Shown: positions 64,000 through 64,000 of the stretch, piece after piece | Position numbering within the stretch: the stretch's first letter is position 1 | How the letters are laid out: every line of letters starts with the position of its first letter | Source of the DNA: Clostridiales bacterium SIT11 | GTDB lineage: Bacteria; Bacillota; Clostridia; Tissierellales; Peptoniphilaceae | Assembly (NCBI GenBank): GCA_001299455.1 | Contig: CYUK01000003.1 | Location: 434,001 to 498,000, forward strand | Direction of reading: 5' to 3' | Length of the DNA stretch: 64,000 nt | Notes under the pieces: generated by a model | Told to the model about the DNA's origin: nothing | Database searches by the model: none | The model's input: only the letters and a program-made list of their open reading frames with translations | Made by a program: the position numbers and the translations under genes

Positions 64000-64000
64000 A

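Overview
The window is almost entirely accessory DNA from a low-GC Gram-positive bacterium. The AT-rich coding, the Tn916 insertion and a Tn1549/CTn-type conjugation backbone fit an anaerobic Firmicute, possibly a Gram-positive anaerobic coccus such as Anaerococcus, Peptoniphilus or Finegoldia. That genus-level guess is inference; no housekeeping or rRNA gene is present to settle it. Nearly everything is read on the minus strand, so operons run from high to low coordinates.

Right part (about 33.6-64 kb): the transfer region of a large integrative and conjugative element (ICE). In order of transcription it encodes a DnaC-like ATPase, PcfB-like protein, BRO/antirepressor, VirD4 coupling protein, a cargo interval with a decayed duplicate of the virD4 3' end, an SSB-like protein, Maff2, VirB6-like, PrgI and VirB4 proteins, an NlpC/P60 hydrolase, DUF4315, a coiled-coil surface protein, DUF4366, an AbiE toxin-antitoxin pair, topoisomerase III, a cytosine methyltransferase and a giant methylase/helicase. 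The helicase gene is interrupted by a complete-looking group II intron (36201-38541); precise splicing rejoins a reading frame of about 2547 codons. A second SSB-like protein ends this operon.

Middle (about 29.2-33.6 kb): cargo and debris. There is a lipoprotein/DUF2975/HTH operon behind a promoter with two palindromic operators, an orphan RelB-type antitoxin with a toxin cut to 24 codons, remnants of an SSB-like gene and of a second group II intron reverse transcriptase, and a VanRS-like two-component system. At about 11.2-29.2 kb lies an apparently full Tn916 (about 18 kb, tet(M)), inserted beside the transcription terminator of the sensor kinase gene. It probably separates the two-component system from a peptide-type ABC exporter/immunity operon (6.2-11.0 kb: ATPase, two permeases, an unknown 96-residue protein, a deleted ABC exporter, VanZ).

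Left end (0-6.1 kb): a mobC-relaxase pair with a candidate oriT, read on the plus strand, and a TetR-ECF transporter (S, T, fused A) operon that leads into an ABC exporter gene running off the window.

The elements are nested: an intron within the ICE helicase gene, and Tn916 within the cargo of the same or an adjacent element. There are two separate conjugation systems (Tn916 MobT/FtsK-type; ICE MOBP relaxase/VirD4-type), plus several protective functions (ArdA, AbiE, two DNA methylase domains). No CRISPR array, rRNA or tRNA was seen.
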